Below, one piece after another: positions 7,942-10,167 of a stretch of 10,167 nt of DNA. Under the pieces are notes generated by a model. That model was not told the origin of the DNA. It was given only the letters and a program-made list of their open reading frames with translations, and searched no databases. The DNA lies in NCBI GenBank assembly GCA_016870855.1, contig VGAF01000036.1, positions 1 to 10,167 of the forward strand, in the 5' to 3' direction. The stretch's first letter is position 1; each line of letters opens with the position of its first letter. The DNA comes from Actinomycetota bacterium (GTDB taxonomy: Bacteria > Actinomycetota > Actinomycetes > Nanopelagicales > Nanopelagicaceae). The translations under genes were made by a program, and so were the position numbers.

Positions 7942-8756
7942 AACATGCAGAGCGTTGCGCGCGGGAATACTTGGAGCCTTGCCTTACCAATTGGATTCCC
8001 GCAATCCTCACATCGACCATAAGTCTTAGTATCGATGCGCTCTAATGCGCGTTCAGTTTGTAGGACCATATCGCGGGCGTTGTAAACAAGGGACATCTCA
8101 TGTTCCCTTTCAAAGGTCTTAGCGCCAGCATCAGCTTGATCATCGCCGGCTCCAACGCCTGAGGCCTCAATTAGCGCATCCATCTCGCTCTCAACCTCAG
8201 CTAATTCTTTCTTTAGCCGAGTCAGATCTTTGGCAAGCTCGCTTCGAATTGATTTCAACTCTGTTGCTGTCCAATTTTCGGCGCCCTCATCAACAATTAG
8301 AGGCGGTGGCGCGGCTTTGATTGGCTTAAGCGGCGCAGCTTTCTTTCCTGGCTTGGGTTTACGGATGGGAGGTGGAAGAACTAGTCGCTTCTCTTCAACG
8401 ACCACAACATCACTCGCCTCTATTTCTGGCTTATAAACAGAGATGGTGGTTGCGCCTTTAGCGGTGCTACTTGTCAATGCAGTCTTATGTTGACCTTTAA
8501 TAATTTCTGCTTGTGGCTTCTTTGGTGGAAACTTCTTAGCAAGAGTTGGCTTTACTGGCGCTTTTTTGACCGGTACTTTCTTTGCTGGCGCTTTCTTAAC
8601 CGGAGCTTTCTTGACCGGTGCTTTCTTGGCTGGGGATTTCTTGGCTGGTGCCTTCTTCACCGACTTCTTCGCAGGGCTCTTCTTGGGAGCGACTTTTTTG
8701 GCAGGCGCTTTCTTAAATTTAGCTACCGCTTTAGCGAGTTTTTTCTTTAATGGCAC
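7914..8756 (-). CDS. DksA/TraR-family C4 zinc-finger protein with lysine-rich repeat tail
   Basis: 280 aa in three parts. Residues 1-80 are a strongly basic, low-complexity tail of PAKK/PVKK-type pentads, resembling histone H1 or mycobacterial HU tails. Residues about 81-160 form a proline-rich linker. Residues 160-280 are the DksA/TraR module: a coiled-coil hairpin (about 162-198 and 214-240) with an acidic tip (D205, D206, D209), then the zinc finger C249-x2-C252-x17-C270-x2-C273. Family knowledge: DksA enters the RNA polymerase secondary channel and alters initiation; actinobacterial members are less understood. The tail suggests nucleic-acid contact, which is inference. The start is GTG at 8756; an in-frame TAA lies 21 nt upstream and no ribosome binding site is seen. 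Divergent from ileS and overlapping lspA by 28 nt. A homologue sits at the same place in Streptomyces, as I recall. Confidence 0.85.
   Translation of the reverse strand: MPLKKKLAKAVAKFKKAPAKKVAPKKSPAKKSVKKAPAKKSPAKKAPVKKAPVKKAPAKKVPVKKAPVKPTLAKKFPPKKPQAEIIKGQHKTALTSSTAKGATTISVYKPEIEASDVVVVEEKRLVLPPPIRKPKPGKKAAPLKPIKAAPPPLIVDEGAENWTATELKSIRSELAKDLTRLKKELAEVESEMDALIEASGVGAGDDQADAGAKTFEREHEMSLVYNARDMVLQTERALERIDTKTYGRCEDCGNPIGKARLQVFPRATLCMLCKQKEERR
8517..8708 (-). repeat. In-frame pentad repeats encoding the xP(A/V)KK tail
   Basis: Thirteen imperfect 15-bp units (one is 12 bp) encode residues 17-80 of the DksA-like protein. The units read APAKK, VAPKK, SPAKK, SVKK, APAKK, SPAKK, APVKK, APVKK, APAKK, VPVKK, APVKP, TLAKK and FPPKK. 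The DNA shows a matching CTTTCTT-rich period on the plus strand. Such tracts change length easily by slippage, so copy number probably varies between relatives. Confidence 0.85.
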
Positions 8757-8770
8757 AGCGCCGAAGGCTA
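8757..8770 (-). promoter_or_regulatory. Weak candidate -10 for the dksA-like gene
   Basis: The minus strand reads TAGCCT, then 8 nt, then the GTG start. It fits TANNNT, but the spacing is 2 nt longer than ideal for a transcript starting at the GTG, and no -35 is clear. The lack of any ribosome binding site favours a very short or absent leader. Confidence 0.25.
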
Positions 8771-8817
8771 GGGGTTATTAGCTTCAAATGCCACTCGCCA
8801 CATGAAATTGGGCTCAC

Positions 8818-8845
8818 TTGTTGGGCGATCTTGATGGGCTAAAAT
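8818..8845 (+). promoter_or_regulatory. Promoter of the ileS T-box leader
   Basis: TTGTTG (8818-8823) and TAAAAT (8840-8845) form a sigma70/SigA-type pair with a 16-nt spacer. The -10 matches TANNNT and is one base off TATAAT. The predicted start is near 8852, about 20 nt before the first T-box helix, giving a leader of about 210 nt before ileS. Confidence 0.6.
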
Positions 8846-8874
8846 TCGCTTTGTCGCAAGACACCTTGTAGAGA

Positions 8875-8906
8875 TTCGCAGAGACTGGGCAATCACCCGA
8901 GAGCGA
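8875..8906 (+). promoter_or_regulatory. T-box Stem I with AUC specifier in the end loop
   Basis: The base helix is UUCGC (8875-8879) with GCGA(G) (8903-8907). AGAGA (8880-8884) opposite GA(GA) could form a kink-turn-like internal loop. The top helix is GGG (8887-8889) with CCC (8896-8898). The loop CAAUCA (8890-8895) contains AUC at 8892-8894, followed by the purine A8895 that usually flanks specifiers. AUC is an isoleucine codon, matching the downstream gene. An alternative base helix, GACU (8883-8886) with AGUC (8906-8909), is possible. Confidence 0.75.
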
Positions 8907-8945
8907 GTCGGAAGAAATGAGCTAACTGGCTCACGTAGAACCGAC
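8907..8945 (+). promoter_or_regulatory. T-box Stem II with S-turn-like internal loop
   Basis: The outer helix GUCGG (8907-8911) pairs with CCGAC (8941-8945). The inner helix UGAGC (8918-8922) pairs with GCUCA (8929-8933), with loop UAACUG. The internal loop AAGAAA / CGUAGAA has the GUA/GAA content of an S-turn (loop E). In ultrashort T-boxes this loop sits in Stem II and braces the codon-anticodon helix. Confidence 0.7.
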
Positions 8946-8963
8946 AACAAGGTCACGAAGATA

Positions 8964-8981
8964 TCTACCAATAATGGTAGA
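8964..8981 (+). promoter_or_regulatory. T-box Stem III
   Basis: Perfect 7-bp hairpin, UCUACCA (8964-8970) with UGGUAGA (8975-8981), loop AUAA. It sits 6 nt before the T-box GGG, the usual place for Stem III. Confidence 0.8.
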
Positions 8982-8984
8982 CAA

Positions 8985-9019
8985 GGCGGGTGGTACCGCG
9001 GTCGAATGATCGCCCCTCC
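8985..9019 (+). promoter_or_regulatory. T-box antisequestrator
   Basis: Helix A1: GGCGGG (8985-8990) with CCCUCC (9014-9019), five pairs and one C·U mismatch. The 7-nt bulge UGGUACC (8991-8997) contains the tRNA-end binding site UGGU. Helix A2: GCGGUC (8998-9003) with GAUCGC (9008-9013), loop GAAU. This is the standard T-box antiterminator/antisequestrator shape, stabilised when uncharged tRNA binds the bulge. Confidence 0.85.
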
Positions 9020-9061
9020 AAATATGAATTCAGTCAGATTGGCTGATTCGATTGGAAAGGG
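9014..9061 (+). promoter_or_regulatory. Sequestrator hairpin masking the ileS ribosome binding site
   Basis: CCCU and CCAA (9014-9021) pair with UUGG and AGGG (9052-9055, 9058-9061), with a two-A bulge at 9056-9057. The strand between folds as a hairpin: GAAU-U-CAGUCA (9026-9036) with UGGCUGAUUC (9040-9049), ten pairs, one bulged U and loop GAU. The fold covers the purine-rich ribosome binding site GGAAAGG (9054-9060) up to the ATG. It shares 9014-9019 with the antisequestrator, so the two folds exclude each other. Confidence 0.75.
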
Positions 9062-10167
9062 ATGGTCATTTCAAAGTCACCGTATGAGGCGCTTAGTCCT
9101 CAAATTGATCTCCCAAAAGTTGAGCGAGAGATTCTCTCCTTCTGGAGCACCCAAGAAATATTTCACAAGAGCTTGAGCCAACGCGCCGGCGGTGAATCAT
9201 GGACTTTCTATGAAGGCCCTCCGACTGCAAATGGAATGCCTGGAACTCACCACATTGAAGCGCGGGTATTTAAAGATGTTTTTCCGCGCTATCACACGAT
9301 GAAGGGTAAGCATGTAATCCGAAAAGCAGGATGGGATTGCCATGGTCTCCCTGTAGAAATCGCTGTAGAAAAGGAGTTAGGTTTTTCAGGTAAGGGCGAT
9401 ATCGAAAAATTCGGCATAGATAAATTCAATGACAAGTGTCGTGAATCAGTACAACGACATGTAAGTGCATTTACCGAAATGACTGAGCGACTGGGCTTCT
9501 GGGTAGATTTTGATGAGGCTTATTGGACGATGTCGGATGAATACATCGAGAGCGTCTGGTGGTCGCTTGCCCAAATTCATAAGAAGGGATTATTGGTCCA
9601 AGACCATCGCGTTGCGCCGTATTGCCCGCGCTGCGGCACCAGCCTTTCTGATCACGAGTTAGCTCAAGGCTATGAGACCGTCACTGATCCATCCGTCTAT
9701 GTTCGATTCCCAATCACAAGCGGTGAGCTCGCTACATTAAATGCGAACCTTCTTGTCTGGACCACAACGCCATGGACCTTGGTCTCGAATACCGCAATCG
9801 CCGTTAATCCAGATGTCACATACTTAGTATTGAGAACTGCCGGTGAAGAGATGCAAGAGGTACTTGTAGTTGCCGAGCCGCTTGCCGAGAAAGTAGCGCC
9901 TGGCTTCACTGAACTGAAGCGGATATCTGGAAGAGATTTGGAACGAGTTAAGTACCAGCGCCCCTTTGATTTAGTTGATGTCCCGGATGCCCACTTTGTA
10001 GTTCTAGCCGACTATGTAACTACTGAAGATGGAACAGGTCTGGTTCATCAAGCGCCAGCCTTCGGCGCCGATGACTTGGCGACTTGTAAACGATATGAAT
10101 TACCCGTCGTAAATCCAGTATCCCCCAATGGAAACTTCCTTGATGAAGTGGATTTAGTAGGCGGCAA
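9062..10167 (+). CDS. ileS: Isoleucyl-tRNA synthetase, N-terminal part (cut by window edge), GXHH-signature type
   Basis: Charges tRNA-Ile with isoleucine and edits valine. I read 368 codons from ATG 9062 with no stop before the edge; the rest, including KMSKS and the anticodon-binding domain, lies outside. An in-frame TGA 18 nt upstream fixes this ATG as the start. Seen in order: FYEGPPTANG (49-58), then the ATP-binding signature as G61-T62-H63-H64 instead of HxGH, GWDCHGLPVE (90-99), the CPRCGTSLSDHEL segment (188-200), and the CP1 editing domain with the threonine-rich WTTTPWTLVSN (233-243) and GTGLVHQAPAFGADD (324-338), where D337/D338 include the editing aspartate. The sequence resembles the Streptomyces enzyme more than the mycobacterial one. 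The swapped GXHH motif is known from mupirocin hyper-resistant IleRS2 enzymes. Expression is controlled by the T-box leader just upstream. Confidence 0.95.
   Translation, partial: MVISKSPYEALSPQIDLPKVEREILSFWSTQEIFHKSLSQRAGGESWTFYEGPPTANGMPGTHHIEARVFKDVFPRYHTMKGKHVIRKAGWDCHGLPVEIAVEKELGFSGKGDIEKFGIDKFNDKCRESVQRHVSAFTEMTERLGFWVDFDEAYWTMSDEYIESVWWSLAQIHKKGLLVQDHRVAPYCPRCGTSLSDHELAQGYETVTDPSVYVRFPITSGELATLNANLLVWTTTPWTLVSNTAIAVNPDVTYLVLRTAGEEMQEVLVVAEPLAEKVAPGFTELKRISGRDLERVKYQRPFDLVDVPDAHFVVLADYVTTEDGTGLVHQAPAFGADDLATCKRYELPVVNPVSPNGNFLDEVDLVGG

Larger units (their letters stand above)
8852..9061 (+). promoter_or_regulatory. Isoleucine T-box riboswitch, ultrashort Stem I, translational class
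   Basis: Leader RNA that senses uncharged tRNA-Ile and turns on ileS translation. The diagnostic T-box GGGTGGTACCGCGG lies at 8988-9001. Its UGGU (8991-8994) can pair with the ACCA end of a tRNA having A73. Upstream, Stem I (8875-8906) is very short and shows AUC in a 6-nt end loop. Stem II (8907-8945) has an S-turn-like internal loop, and Stem III (8964-8981) is a perfect 7-bp hairpin. Downstream there is no hairpin plus T-run, so it is not a transcription terminator. Instead a hairpin (9014-9061) buries the ileS ribosome binding site. This agrees with the known actinobacterial ileS T-boxes (Mycobacterium, Nocardia), in which uncharged tRNA frees the ribosome binding site. The short stretch 8946-8963 should hold the Stem IIA/B pseudoknot, which I could not pair convincingly. 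Confidence 0.92.

Noticed and set aside
8517..8708. Periodic repeats that might suggest a CRISPR or tandem DNA array
   Set aside because: The unit is 15 bp, in frame, with no spacers, and encodes pentads of one protein.
8487..8781. Plus-strand open frames opposite the lysine-rich repeats, with membrane-like composition
   Set aside because: They are the antisense reading of the PAKK codons, which forces periodic aromatic and small residues. No start signal or family resemblance; the zinc-finger gene on the minus strand is clearly real.
8823..8839. GGGCGATCTTGATGGGC as an alternative Stem I with a GAUC specifier region
   Set aside because: It lies between the -35 and -10 boxes, upstream of the likely start of transcription, and lacks the closing CCC pairing seen at 8887-8898.
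8768..8971. Minus-strand open frame across the T-box leader
   Set aside because: It is antisense to a well-supported structured leader, has no family resemblance, and overlaps the promoter region.
9026..9049. Strong hairpin as an intrinsic transcription terminator
   Set aside because: It is followed by GATTGGAAAGGG, not a T-run, and leads directly into the ileS start, so it fits a sequestrator.
9697..9909. Minus-strand open frame within ileS
   Set aside because: Antisense shadow of the CP1 editing domain coding sequence, with no supporting signals.

Overview
The window is a compact stretch of an actinobacterial chromosome. Seven genes lie on the minus strand and one, at the right edge, on the plus strand. 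The order read from the right is ileS (divergent), a DksA/TraR-like zinc-finger gene, lspA, rluD, dnaE (DnaE1 type), hisD, hisC, hisB. From memory, this matches the ileS–dksA-like–lspA–rluD–dnaE–hisDCB order of Streptomyces-type actinobacteria. The proteins read as actinobacterial (HisD, DnaE1 with an intact PHP site, IleRS closest to the Streptomyces form). GC content is only moderate by eye, spacers are tiny, genes overlap, and several starts are GTG without a clear ribosome binding site. I infer a streamlined, lower-GC actinobacterium such as the freshwater acI/Nanopelagicales group; the lineage is inference.

Layout. 1-397 is the 5' part of hisB, cut by the window edge. hisC (405-1541) and hisD (1538-2878) complete a tightly packed hisD-hisC-hisB unit for histidine synthesis, with a likely leaderless promoter in front of hisD. 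dnaE (2929-6432) encodes the replicative DNA polymerase. rluD (6470-7405), lspA (7402-7941) and the dksA-like gene (7914-8756) overlap one another. They give a 23S rRNA pseudouridine synthase, the lipoprotein signal peptidase and a small RNA-polymerase-associated type regulator carrying a long lysine/proline/alanine repeat tail.

The one long non-coding stretch, 8757-9061, is a divergent promoter region whose right two thirds folds as an isoleucine T-box riboswitch of the ultrashort-Stem-I, translation-controlling class. A promoter at 8818-8845 is followed by a 6-nt hairpin loop displaying the AUC specifier. Next come Stem II with an S-turn-like internal loop, Stem III, the T-box bulge UGGU, and a sequestrator hairpin ending at the ileS start codon. 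The segment 9014-9019 can pair either with the T-box side or with the ileS ribosome binding site, so the switch can be read directly.

The most notable coding signal is in IleRS (9062 onward). Its class I HIGH signature reads G-T-H-H instead of H-x-G-H, the swapped form described for mupirocin hyper-resistant IleRS2 enzymes. I see no CRISPR array, mobile element, tRNA or rRNA gene, and no evidence of a wholly new system. The interest lies in the T-box leader, the altered IleRS motif, the DksA-like tail and the leaderless starts.
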